Origin: Cohnella xylanilytica
GTDB lineage: Bacteria > Bacillota > Bacilli > Paenibacillales > Paenibacillaceae
Direction of reading: 5' to 3'
NCBI RefSeq assembly: GCF_014212175.1
Contig: NZ_JACJVR010000098.1
Coordinates: 1 to 64,000 of the forward strand
Length of the DNA: 64,000 bases
Under the pieces are notes generated by a model. The model was not told the origin of the DNA. It saw only the letters and a program-made list of their open reading frames with translations, and did no database searches. The position numbers and the translations under genes were made by a program. Positions 1 through 7,733 of this stretch are shown one piece after another (the first letter of the stretch is position 1; each line of letters opens with the position of its first letter).

Positions 1-65
1 CTAACTTACGTTTCTTCCGTTGCACGGCCAAAGTCTCGCATGCCGCTCCTTCTAACAACCAAGGC

Positions 66-270
66 TGCAACCGCCATTTTAGAGGTTAGAGGGACACACA
101 AGCGAGGATTGGTTTCTGCAACCGCCATTTTGGAGGTTAGTGAGGCACACGAGCGAGGATTGGTTACTGCAACCGCCAAATTGGAGGTTAGAGAGGCACT
201 CGAGCGAGATTCGGTTACTGCAATCGCCATTTTTGGAGGTTAGAGAGGCACTTAACGGGGACTGGTTACT
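66..270. repeat. 51-bp tandem array A1 (four units)
   Basis: Four consecutive units begin at 66, 117, 168 and 219, each exactly 51 bp, and a fifth begins at 270 and decays. Each unit starts TGCAACCGCCA and continues GGAGGTTAGAGAGGCAC then CGAGCGAGGATTGG, with substitutions between copies. The open frames running through it on both strands only reflect the period being a multiple of three, and I see no ribosome site. The whole unit repeats without variable spacers, so it is not CRISPR. Confidence 0.9.
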
Positions 271-347
271 GTAACGAGGACTAAAGGGGATTGTTTCGGG
301 GTTGGCGAACCGACCGCCCGACCATAATCCCGCCGCCGTTCCGCGTC

Positions 348-356
348 TGGTATAAT
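348..356 (+). promoter_or_regulatory. Candidate extended -10 promoter for the ParB-like gene
   Basis: The sequence TGGTATAAT contains a perfect TATAAT at 351-356 preceded by a TG dinucleotide, as in extended -10 promoters; no good -35 is visible. It lies about 100 bp before the ParB-like start. A second AT-rich candidate, TATAAT at 414-419, is closer but also lacks a convincing -35. Confidence 0.4.
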
Positions 357-459
357 AGAAGATGGCGGCCACCCGCCTTTTCATAAATATTTCCACCTCA
401 AAACTCTCTGTTATATAATAATTCTGACATTCGAGAGAACGATAGGAGAATTCGGCCCC

Positions 460-1527
460 ATGGACATAGTCGAGATCAAGATCGGCCTCATCGACGAAGA
501 TACGGCTCAGCCCCGCTACCAGTTCGACGAAGACGCGCTTCAGGAGCTTATGAACAGCATCGAGGAGCTCGGCCTGCTGTCCCCGATCAAGGTACGGCCG
601 ACGGACGGCGGACGATACAAGATCATCTACGGGAACCGCCGCTATAAAGCCTGCAAGACGCTCGGGCGCGAGACGATCCCGTGCATCGTGTCGAACGCGA
701 CGGACGAGATGGAGATCTACCTCGAGCAGATCGCCGAGAACCTGACCCGCGAAGGCTTCTCCCCGATCGAGGAGGCGGAAGCGTTCCACAAGCTGCTGAA
801 CGACCCGAAGTTCCGCAGCTCGACCAAGTTCCTCTCCGGCAAGCTCGGCAAGACGGAAGCTTACATCAAGAACAAGTGCGAGCTGCTCAAGTTCGGGAAC
901 GCCGTCCGGAAGTTGATCGTCGCCGGCTCGGAGATCCGCAAGGACAAGCTGACGGAGGACCAGCTGCTCCCTCTCAAGGATCTGCCGCTGGAATATCGCG
1001 ACACCTTGGCCTTGACCTTCGCCCGGGACGAGACGCCCGTGACCGACATCAAACGGATCGCCAAGCTGTTCAAGGACGAGAGCATCTCCGACGGGCTTAA
1101 GAGCAAGCTGCTTTACAAGTCCGGCTACGAGCTGCTGGAGACGTGGTCGACGTTCGAGCACAACCGCAAGGAGCGCGCCAAGCAGGAAGCCCTGCGTGCG
1201 GAACAGGCGCGGAGAGCGGCGGAGGAGGCGGCCAGGGACGACGGGGACGACGAGGAGAACGGGGACCCGGATTCGGGCAAAACGAAGGAGCCGGCCGCGC
1301 CCAAAGAACCGGCCATCCAAGGCAAGCTTCGGAAGCTGGCTTCCTCTCTCCCTCCTCATGCCCCGCTGGCGGACGCGGTCGCGTCCAGCGTCGAAGCGAT
1401 CCCTCCGGAGGAGCGGGAACCGTTCGCCCGGAGCGTGGACGAGTGGATCGGCAATCTGGAGAAGCACCTCGAAGAGTGGAGAAGGATCCGGGAGTCGCTC
1501 TCGACTTCGGCATCCGCCGGCCACTGA
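460..1527 (+). CDS. ParB/Spo0J-like DNA-binding protein (lone)
   Basis: A 355-residue protein with a ParB N-terminal nuclease-like domain. The signature GNRRYKA lies at residues 58-64 and ENLTREGFSPIEEA at 93-106, matching ParB boxes II and III (CTP and parS-clamp functions in the family), followed by a helix-turn-helix region near 110-200. The last third is highly charged (Glu/Asp/Ala/Lys, about 235-290) and probably flexible, with a final helical segment that could dimerise. AGGAG at 444-448 precedes the ATG. No parA/soj is adjacent, and chromosomal spo0J normally sits beside soj near the origin, so this is more likely a plasmid-derived or regulatory ParB relative. Its specific role is unknown. 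Confidence 0.85.
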   Translation: MDIVEIKIGLIDEDTAQPRYQFDEDALQELMNSIEELGLLSPIKVRPTDGGRYKIIYGNRRYKACKTLGRETIPCIVSNATDEMEIYLEQIAENLTREGFSPIEEAEAFHKLLNDPKFRSSTKFLSGKLGKTEAYIKNKCELLKFGNAVRKLIVAGSEIRKDKLTEDQLLPLKDLPLEYRDTLALTFARDETPVTDIKRIAKLFKDESISDGLKSKLLYKSGYELLETWSTFEHNRKERAKQEALRAEQARRAAEEAARDDGDDEENGDPDSGKTKEPAAPKEPAIQGKLRKLASSLPPHAPLADAVASSVEAIPPEEREPFARSVDEWIGNLEKHLEEWRRIRESLSTSASAGH

Positions 1528-1587
1528 TCCGCAACAAGAGCAAAGGCTGCGCGCCGGTCGCCTCGCGACCGCGTGCAGCCTTATTCG

Positions 1588-2175
1588 TCATGCGCCGACT
1601 CTCTCGAGCGTCAGCTCCGGCGTACGGCCGGGAGCCGCTTGCTTCCAGGCCTCGATTCCATAGAGGACGAAGGCCGCTCCCCACAGCAGCGGTCCGACGT
1701 CGGACACGTAAGGCATGAAGTTCAAGACCGGCGTCAGAAGCAGAAGAATCGCCGACAGCTTGGAGTACAGCTTCGTGCGGAAGATGCTGATCGGGAACAG
1801 AATCATGCTCAGGATGATAATCGGCATCGAGGTCATCCCCGTGACCGCGACAGGCCATGGCGGCATCGGCGACTGCAGCATCGAAGGCTCGTAGACCTTG
1901 AACGTCAGCGAATCGAACACGAGCGCCATAATCAGGAAGCTCCCCACGGAATGGAGGGCGAAGGCGGCGAAGCCCAGCTTCCCGAACTTCTTCAGATGCA
2001 GGAAGTACACCCCGAACATTCCGATGCCCATGAACAACGTTCCGAGCACCCCGCAGATGAGCTCCGGAATGCTGTCAAGCCCTAGAGCAAGAGCGAAGGG
2101 CGTCATGGCCGCCCGGAAGAAGCCCCCGATTATGCTGCAGACGGCGAGAAAACGAATGACTTGGCTAAAAGTCAC
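1588..2175 (-). CDS. Small polytopic membrane protein of unknown function
   Basis: A 195-residue protein starting at GTG (2173-2175) because AAAGGAT at 2184-2190 is spaced correctly for it; a longer frame to 2223 would start inside a palindrome and has no ribosome site. About six hydrophobic segments fill the chain, with little soluble sequence apart from the C-terminus. I do not recognise the family with certainty (DUF4386-like is possible). It stands alone, convergent with the ParB-like gene. A near-perfect palindrome at 2204-2225 just upstream is a likely operator. Confidence 0.7.
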   Translation of the reverse strand: MTFSQVIRFLAVCSIIGGFFRAAMTPFALALGLDSIPELICGVLGTLFMGIGMFGVYFLHLKKFGKLGFAAFALHSVGSFLIMALVFDSLTFKVYEPSMLQSPMPPWPVAVTGMTSMPIIILSMILFPISIFRTKLYSKLSAILLLLTPVLNFMPYVSDVGPLLWGAAFVLYGIEAWKQAAPGRTPELTLERVGA

Positions 2176-2203
2176 TATAAAACATCCTTTCCCCAATAGG
2201 TTG

Positions 2204-2225
2204 TCGTGAACTTCGAACTTCACGA
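2204..2225. promoter_or_regulatory. 22-bp palindrome upstream of membrane-protein gene
   Basis: TCGTGAA at 2204-2210 and TTCACGA at 2219-2225 flank CTTCGAAC; 20 of 22 positions are palindromic, with one C-C mismatched pair. It lies 28 bp upstream of the GTG at 2175, where a repressor could block transcription. No regulator gene is adjacent except the response regulator at 2305-2982, and NarL-type sites look different, so the binder is unknown. Confidence 0.45.
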
Positions 2226-2304
2226 TTCTAAGGATACGATCCCGGCGTTCCCGCCGTCATGTGACCGGTGTCCCGCCCCTATGGGAAATAAAAAGACCCT
2301 CCCG

Positions 2305-2982
2305 TTAGGAAAGGTCCCGCCCGCCCAGCCCCGCCTCGCGAGCCATCACGATGGCTTGGGCGCGGTCGGCCGCCTGCAGCTTGCTCAGGATGATGGAGAC
2401 GTAGTTGCGCATCGTCTTCTGGGCGATGCCGAGCTGCTTCGCGATCTCCGAGTTGTTCATGCCCTTGGCGATCCAGCCGAGAATCTCCCGCTCCCGCTCC
2501 GTCAGCTCGGGGAACGCGTCCGGATCGGCCTTCGGCTGCAGCGTCTCGAAGTAGAACATCATCCGCCTCGCGATCGAAGGGCTGAAGATCGCTTCGCCCT
2601 GGCCGACGGCGTCGATGGCCCGCACGATCTCCGCCGGAGTCGCTTCCTTCAGCAGATACCCCCGCGCCCCCGCCCTCATGGCGGCGAACACCGACTGGTC
2701 GTCGTCGAACATCGTCAGGACGAGTACACGGGTCTCGGGGCGCTGCGATACGATGCGGCGGGTCGCTTCGATCCCGTTGATCCCGGGCAGGTGAATGTCC
2801 ATGAGGACCAGGTCCGGCTTCAGCTCGCCGGCCAGGCGAACGGCCTCTTCGCCGTCCCGGGCCAGGCCGGCCAGCTCGATCCCCGGCAGCGGCCGCAGCA
2901 CCGCCGCCAAGCCGTCGCGGAACATCGGATGGTCCTCGACGATCAGCAGCCTTTTGTTGTCGGACTCGTTACCGAGCGGCAT
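2305..2982 (-). CDS. Orphan NarL/FixJ-family response regulator
   Basis: A 225-residue two-domain regulator. The receiver domain has the acidic pair E16-D17, phosphoacceptor D62 in VLMDIHLPG, T90 and K112; a LuxR-type helix-turn-helix occupies about 159-215 (LTEREREILGWIAKGMNNSEIA). AAAGGAGAG precedes the ATG. No histidine kinase lies beside it, so its partner must be elsewhere or it works with another signal. Its target cannot be told from sequence; the DUF418 gene is divergent from it across about 200 bp and is a reasonable candidate. A small palindrome TTATCC-TTGC-GGATAA at 3104-3119 sits in that shared region. Confidence 0.92.
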   Translation of the reverse strand: MPLGNESDNKRLLIVEDHPMFRDGLAAVLRPLPGIELAGLARDGEEAVRLAGELKPDLVLMDIHLPGINGIEATRRIVSQRPETRVLVLTMFDDDQSVFAAMRAGARGYLLKEATPAEIVRAIDAVGQGEAIFSPSIARRMMFYFETLQPKADPDAFPELTEREREILGWIAKGMNNSEIAKQLGIAQKTMRNYVSIILSKLQAADRAQAIVMAREAGLGGRDLS

Positions 2983-3180
2983 GCGTCGACTCTCCTTTCT
3001 CCCCCGAGTGCTTCTTATCCCTTAACTTCGATGCGGAACCGCGGATTCCCTCTACCGTTAGACCGAATCGCCTATAGGCCGCACCCCCAGGTATACCTCC
3101 GATTTATCCTTGCGGATAATACCGCGCCCGAGGATGCGGCTGTATCGTTAGTAGGGATAAGAGAGCGAAGGAGAAGATTT

Positions 3181-4413
3181 ATGAGAAATGCGAATCCCGT
3201 TCAACGGAACGAACGGAATGTGGGAATCGATATCCTGAGAGGGTTCGCCCTGCTCGGAATCCTGATTATGAATTTGCCCCAGTTTTTCAACCCGAGCTTC
3301 GTTTACGGGGTATACGGAGTGCCGACCGGCTCCGAGGGAGCGGACCGGGTCGGAGACATCCTCGTCAAGCTGTTCGTCGAAGGGAAGTTCTTCACGATCT
3401 TCTCCTTCCTGTTCGGACTCGGCTTCTACATCTTCATGAGCCGGGCCGAAGCGAAGTCGCCCCGCCCGAACCGGCTCTACCTGAGACGGATAACCGCGCT
3501 TCTTCTGATCGGGGCCCTGCACTTCGTCTTCGGCTGGACGGGAGACATCCTGCACCTCTACGGCATCGGAGGATTGCTTCTCCTTCTGTTCTATAGAAGG
3601 CGGAACAAGACGATCCTCGTCTGGATCGTCTCGCTCGTCGTCGTATGGTTCGGCATGTTCGGCTTATCGTTCATCGGCACTCCCGAGCAGGCTGAGAAGA
3701 GCCTGGCGGAAGGCCTGCAGCTGCTCCCTCGGATGAACGCCATCTTGGAAAATCTGACATATCCGCAGTGGATCGATTACCAGCTCCGGTGGGTGGCCCC
3801 CGCGCTCGCGGCGTTCGAGCCGATCTTCCTGCTGGCCATCCTCGCCATGTTCCTCGTCGGCTTGTATGCCGGCAAGCGGAACTGGTTCTCGAACCTCGCC
3901 GCGAATAGGAAGACGATCCGCCGGGTATGGCTCGTCAGCCTGACGGTCAACGCGCCGATCGTCGCGGTTCTGGCCTTGCTCCTGACGAGAAGCGTCGATC
4001 TCGGATTCCGGCACGAAGCCGTCGTCACCGTGCTCGTTCAATTCAGCGGCATCACGATGAGCCTGCTCTACATCCTGACCTTCCTGCTCCTTCTGGCGCG
4101 GCCCAAGCCGATCTCCTGGCTCCGCCCCATCGGGTACGTCGGCCAGATGGCGCTGACGAATTACCTCGGCCAGACGGTCGTCTGCATCGTGCTCGGAACC
4201 GTCTTCCATCTTCACGGGGTCGGCAGCGTCCAAGCGATCGTTCTGAGCCTTATGATCTACGTCTGCCAAGTCGCGCTGAGCGCCCTATGGCTGAGCCGGT
4301 TCCGGTTCGGCCCCCTGGAATGGCTGTGGCGCACGTTCACCTACTTGGCGCCGCAGCCCCTACGGCTTCGCGAGAAGAAGGCGAAGGAGCTCGACGCGGT
4401 TGCGGACGCGTAG
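3181..4413 (+). CDS. DUF418 family integral membrane protein
   Basis: A 410-residue polytopic protein. The N-terminal RNVGIDILRGFALLGILIMN and the following KLFVEGKFFTIFSFLFGLGF are typical of the DUF418 family (YeiB-like), whose biochemical function is unsettled; the fold resembles acyltransferase-3 type membrane proteins. About ten transmembrane segments follow. The ATG at 3181 was chosen over the longer upstream frame because GAAGGAGAAG precedes it and the family homology begins there. Its 3' end overlaps the oppositely oriented LuxR gene by 54 bp (4360-4413), so the two stop regions share coding sequence. Confidence 0.85.
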   Translation: MRNANPVQRNERNVGIDILRGFALLGILIMNLPQFFNPSFVYGVYGVPTGSEGADRVGDILVKLFVEGKFFTIFSFLFGLGFYIFMSRAEAKSPRPNRLYLRRITALLLIGALHFVFGWTGDILHLYGIGGLLLLLFYRRRNKTILVWIVSLVVVWFGMFGLSFIGTPEQAEKSLAEGLQLLPRMNAILENLTYPQWIDYQLRWVAPALAAFEPIFLLAILAMFLVGLYAGKRNWFSNLAANRKTIRRVWLVSLTVNAPIVAVLALLLTRSVDLGFRHEAVVTVLVQFSGITMSLLYILTFLLLLARPKPISWLRPIGYVGQMALTNYLGQTVVCIVLGTVFHLHGVGSVQAIVLSLMIYVCQVALSALWLSRFRFGPLEWLWRTFTYLAPQPLRLREKKAKELDAVADA

Positions 4414-6600
4414 CTTCTCGTAGACGGAGCTCAGGTGCTTCTTCACCGTAATCTCGCTCAGGAACAAGCGGGAGCCGATCTCGATGTTGGTCAGCCCTTG
4501 CAGAACGAGCAGCGCAATCTCCCGCTCCCGTTCCGTCAGAACCGACAGCCTCTCGTCTTCCTCCCCCGGAACGCCGCGTCCCGGGGGAGCTTCCGTCTTC
4601 GCCGCGGAAGACCCGTCGGCCGATCCGCTCGGCGAACCGCCGGTCGAGGAAGAGGCGCCGGTTCCGGAGGAAGCCGATCCGGCTGAAGTCGTTCCGGGGG
4701 AAGTCGTTCCAGGGGAAGTGCTCCCAGTGGAAGTCGTCCCGGAGGAAGCCCCGGAGGAAGCCCCGGAGCCCGCTCCCTTCATCCCCGTTCGCTCGAGCAG
4801 GGTGTCGAGCAGGACGCCGAGCCTCTCTCCCCTCGTGTCCAGCCGGAAGGTCGGCGTCGGGGTGACGCCGTCGTACCAGCGATGGACGACGCCCGGCACG
4901 ACCTCGAAGCCCATGTCCAGATGCGCCCGCGCGTAAGCCGGATGAGGCGGCGGAGAAGCGATCAGGATGCCGTCGGATACCATGTAGGAGAAGATCAAGA
5001 AGAGAGCCTCCATCGCCAAGGAAGGATCCTCCGAATCCGCGATATCGATCAGCCGGATGAACCAGCCGGCCGGGCGATGGGGCGTCCCCTTCAGCTCCTC
5101 GAGCTGCTCCGGCGTCAAGCTCCGGAGATAAGGAGAAGCCAGAGGATCCTTCCTCAGATAAGGCAGGGTCTCGGCGCGAATCGGAACGACGACGGACAGG
5201 CCGACGACTTCCCCTTCCCGGTTCCGGAGCAGCTTCGCCGCTCCCCCGCCGATGTCCAGGCAGGAGCGGAGGTCCAAGCCCCGCAGCTTCCCGATATCGG
5301 TCTCCCGGTCCAGCTCCCGCTCCGCCCGCCGGATGCCGCCCGCGGAATCGGGACCGATCCGGCTGTACGGGCGGGCCCCGGCGATCCGGTTCTCCGCGTA
5401 GCTCTCGCCTTCGGCCAGATTGCCGGGCGTCAGCGGCTCCCAATAATACTCGCCCGCGGACGAAGGGGCGACCATCCAACGCAGGGTAGCGCTGCCGATG
5501 TAGGAGAACAACTCGGCCATCTCCCAGGCCGCGCTCCCGTCCCGCGGGGCTTCCGCGATCCGGGAGCGGTAATCGTGCACGCTGCGCTCGAGCAGCAGCC
5601 GGCAGCGGGAAGGCTGCCTCTCCCGCAGCCGCTTGCTCGTCGCGTCCCGCATCAGGTCGTGCAGCGCCCAGCCGCGGGCCGACTTGCGAACGAACGACAA
5701 GCCGCACAGCCGGTCGAAGTCGGCGGGGTCGACCGCTTCCCCGCCGATCCTCTCCAACGCCTCGCAGTCGAACTGGCGGACGATGGAGGCGACCTCCACG
5801 AGCTCCCGGAGCTTCGGATCCGGAGCCTCGCGAAGCCATCGCTCCGCGAGGCTCTCGAACCAGCCGCTCTCCCGCTCCTCTTCCCCGTCCTCCTCGTCCA
5901 ATGCCGCCGAGGCGAGCAGGGTCAGCGCCAGCGGATGCCCCCTGGACTGCCGCCGGATCTTCTCCTGAGCCTCGGGGGAAGAGATTCCGCACCGCGCCAA
6001 GTACGACAGAATCTCCTCCCGGTCCAAGGGACCGAGAGGAATCCGCTCCACCCTCTCCCGCCATGCCGGAGACAGCTTCCACTTGCCCTTCGGCGGCACC
6101 CGGCTCGCCAGCAGCACGAGGCAGCGGTCGGGGAGCCACTGCACGAGGCTCTCCCGGATCCACGGGTCGAGGTCGTCCATCTCCTCGTAGGTATCGAAGG
6201 CCAGCGTGACCGGACGGGTCCGGGAGATGGCCTCGAGAGCCGCCAGCAGCGGCTCGGCCCCGGCTTCGCCCGCCCAGCCTTCCCTCGCTTCGCCCTCTCC
6301 GGTCCCCGCGGGGAGCCATCTCGAGCACTGCCGAAGCAGCCCTTCGGCCCATTCCTCCGGCGAATGGTGGAAGTCCCGGCTGTCCATATAGAGGAACGCG
6401 GCCCCGCGCTGGACGGACATCCGCCGGAAGGCGTCGAGCAGCGTGCTCTTGCCGACGCCCCCCGTGCCGTAGAGGCACCATACGTTCCGTCCGTTCGGAG
6501 CTTCCCCGTCCAGATAGCGGCGATACCGCTCCAGCTCGCCTTCCCGGCCGACCAGGAAGTCGTCTTCCCTTCGCTCGATCCGGCTCAAATCGTGGCCCAT
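4360..6600 (-). CDS. P-loop NTPase / LuxR-type transcriptional regulator
   Basis: A 746-residue MalT-like signal-transduction regulator. Walker A GTGGVGKST is at 45-53, a Walker B-like LAFDTYEEMDD follows, and a helical sensor region fills the middle. A Ser/Thr/Gly-rich linker (about 600-660) built of short repeats such as SPGTTSPGTTSAG leads to a C-terminal LuxR helix-turn-helix (688-746, LTEREREIALLVLQGLTNIEIG). The family couples ATP hydrolysis and ligand sensing to promoter activation; its ligand and regulon are not visible. The gene ends inside the convergent DUF418 gene. The linker DNA is a run of imperfect 12-15 bp repeats and is probably length-variable. Confidence 0.85.
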   Translation of the reverse strand: MGHDLSRIERREDDFLVGREGELERYRRYLDGEAPNGRNVWCLYGTGGVGKSTLLDAFRRMSVQRGAAFLYMDSRDFHHSPEEWAEGLLRQCSRWLPAGTGEGEAREGWAGEAGAEPLLAALEAISRTRPVTLAFDTYEEMDDLDPWIRESLVQWLPDRCLVLLASRVPPKGKWKLSPAWRERVERIPLGPLDREEILSYLARCGISSPEAQEKIRRQSRGHPLALTLLASAALDEEDGEEERESGWFESLAERWLREAPDPKLRELVEVASIVRQFDCEALERIGGEAVDPADFDRLCGLSFVRKSARGWALHDLMRDATSKRLRERQPSRCRLLLERSVHDYRSRIAEAPRDGSAAWEMAELFSYIGSATLRWMVAPSSAGEYYWEPLTPGNLAEGESYAENRIAGARPYSRIGPDSAGGIRRAERELDRETDIGKLRGLDLRSCLDIGGGAAKLLRNREGEVVGLSVVVPIRAETLPYLRKDPLASPYLRSLTPEQLEELKGTPHRPAGWFIRLIDIADSEDPSLAMEALFLIFSYMVSDGILIASPPPHPAYARAHLDMGFEVVPGVVHRWYDGVTPTPTFRLDTRGERLGVLLDTLLERTGMKGAGSGASSGASSGTTSTGSTSPGTTSPGTTSAGSASSGTGASSSTGGSPSGSADGSSAAKTEAPPGRGVPGEEDERLSVLTEREREIALLVLQGLTNIEIGSRLFLSEITVKKHLSSVYEKLRVRNRVELLRLLLAKP

Positions 6601-6647
6601 GCAGTTCCTATCCCCTTGCCGACGAATCCGTGATACCGTTTATTTTA

Positions 6648-6977
6648 TCAGATATTTCCTTCCCTGTATCTCTCGATAATCGTCTGATACACGCCCTTCG
6701 GACGAAGGCCGACGAGCTTGTCGACGGGCTGCCCGTCGTTGAACACGATGACGGTCGGCAGGCCCATGACGCCGAACCGCGAAGCCAGCTCCGGCGATTC
6801 GTCCGCGTCGACCTTCGCGATGGCGACCGTCTCCCCGTATTCCTGCGACAGCTCCTCCAGAATGGGCAGCAGCACCTTGCACGGCGGACACCATTCGGCC
6901 CCGAATTCGAGCACCGCAACTCCCGGACGGCCCGCGAATTCCGGATAACCGGCTTCCGTTATCTCTTGAAGACTCAT
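6648..6977 (-). CDS. Thioredoxin family protein (WCPPC active site)
   Basis: A 109-residue thioredoxin fold. The redox motif is WCPPC (residues 29-33) instead of the usual WCGPC; a Pro-Pro pair tends to alter redox potential in the family. GVMGLPTVIVF carries the cis-proline. The second ATG (6975-6977) is preferred because GGAGG is 7 nt upstream; the first possible ATG at 6981-6983 is only one base after that site. It directly follows the MerR gene, whose stop TGA is at 6980-6982, so the two are translationally coupled and probably co-regulated. A role in disulfide or thiol stress is inferred. Confidence 0.85.
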   Translation of the reverse strand: MSLQEITEAGYPEFAGRPGVAVLEFGAEWCPPCKVLLPILEELSQEYGETVAIAKVDADESPELASRFGVMGLPTVIVFNDGQPVDKLVGLRPKGVYQTIIERYREGNI

Positions 6978-6979
6978 CT

Positions 6980-7339
6980 TCATTCCTCCATTCGTTCTTC
7001 GCGTATGGACGCGATTCTATCGATCAGGTTCGAGCGGATGGCGGTCAGCAGGGCGAGCTGCTCGTCGATCTCGGCCAGCTTCTTCTCGTAGACGGGCAGC
7101 ACTTCCGCGCAGAACGCCTCCTTGCTTATCATGACGCAGTGCAGGAACCCCGCGATCTGCTCCGTGCTGAGCCCGAGCGACAGATAGAGCTGAATCGTGT
7201 TCACCTGCTCGATAGCCAGCTGGTTGTATTCCCGATAGCCGCTGGCCTGCCTCGAAGCCGTCAGCAGTCCCTTCTGCTCGTAATAGCGCAGCGAGCGCAC
7301 GCTGGCCCCCGTCGCCTTCGACAGCTCCCCGATCTTCAT
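6980..7339 (-). CDS. MerR family transcriptional regulator
   Basis: A 119-residue protein: N-terminal winged helix MKIGELSKATGASVRSLRYYEQKGLL, recognition segment SGYREYN, then a long coiled-coil dimerisation helix (about 75-115). Cysteines in FLHCVMISKEAFCAEV could serve as redox or metal ligands. It is first in an operon with the thioredoxin and is preceded by a promoter with the distorted spacer typical of MerR control (7372-7403), so it probably autoregulates the pair. Its inducer is unknown; a thiol-reactive compound fits the thioredoxin partner. Confidence 0.88.
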   Translation of the reverse strand: MKIGELSKATGASVRSLRYYEQKGLLTASRQASGYREYNQLAIEQVNTIQLYLSLGLSTEQIAGFLHCVMISKEAFCAEVLPVYEKKLAEIDEQLALLTAIRSNLIDRIASIREERMEE

Positions 7340-7371
7340 AGCGCCACCTCCCCGAATCGGCCGATGCTCTA

Positions 7372-7403
7372 ATGATAAACCCTGACATCAATGTCAGAGT
7401 CAA
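7372..7403 (-). promoter_or_regulatory. MerR-type promoter with 20-bp spacer and internal dyad
   Basis: Read on the minus strand, TTGACT (7398-7403) and TATCAT (7372-7377) are separated by 20 bp instead of 17. Inside the spacer is the dyad TGACAT-TG-ATGTCA (7383-7396). Overlong spacers containing a dyad are the hallmark of promoters activated by MerR-family DNA distortion, and the downstream gene is a MerR regulator. The seen elements are clear; the binding is inferred. Confidence 0.8.
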
Positions 7404-7490
7404 CATTTTTTTTCGCGACGGGCGCAACAACGGGACGGGAAGTTACGTAATCATTGGGGTGCTCTTTTTTCTGGAAGAGGAGGGGTTCGT

Positions 7491-7715
7491 TTGGAAAAGG
7501 GAATCGTCGTGCATCTGCTTGAGAAGCAGCCGGGCGGAGACATTCGCGAGATCGACCGGCGCGAGTGGAGCGCGAATATGATGGAAGCTCTCCATCACGT
7601 CAATTACCTCACCGTCGGAGGAGTCGAGTACGAGACGGTGGAAGGCCGGCTGAACGTGGACACGCAAGAAGTGGAGCTGCTGCTCACCAAGGTGCGGCCG
7701 GTCATGAAGCTCTAA
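7491..7715 (+). CDS. Small conserved-looking protein, first gene of yjf-like operon
   Basis: A 74-residue protein of unknown function starting at TTG (7491), supported by AGGAGG at 7478-7483 with 7-nt spacing. It has no membrane segment or signal; the sequence is mixed alpha/beta (HHVNYLTVGGVEYETVEGRLNV). It is 18 bp before the Ser/Gly-rich gene, so very likely the first gene of the 7491-10749 operon. No family is recognised. Confidence 0.7.
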   Translation: MEKGIVVHLLEKQPGGDIREIDRREWSANMMEALHHVNYLTVGGVEYETVEGRLNVDTQEVELLLTKVRPVMKL

Positions 7716-7733
7716 GCGAGAGAGGGAGAGAAG

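Noticed and set aside
40..243. Small repeat-containing protein encoded by array A1
   Set aside because: Open frame results from the 51-bp period being divisible by three; no ribosome site on either strand.
66..270. CRISPR array
   Set aside because: Units repeat over their full 51 bp with no variable spacers, and no cas genes are present. The same holds for 34681-34884 and 50796-50980.
79..1524. Long minus-strand open frame across the ParB-like gene (481 codons)
   Set aside because: It is the antisense shadow of a GC-rich gene; no family motif and no ribosome site.
2206..3180. Longer N-terminus for the DUF418 protein
   Set aside because: Frame runs antisense to the response regulator, has no good ribosome site, and homology starts at the ATG at 3181.
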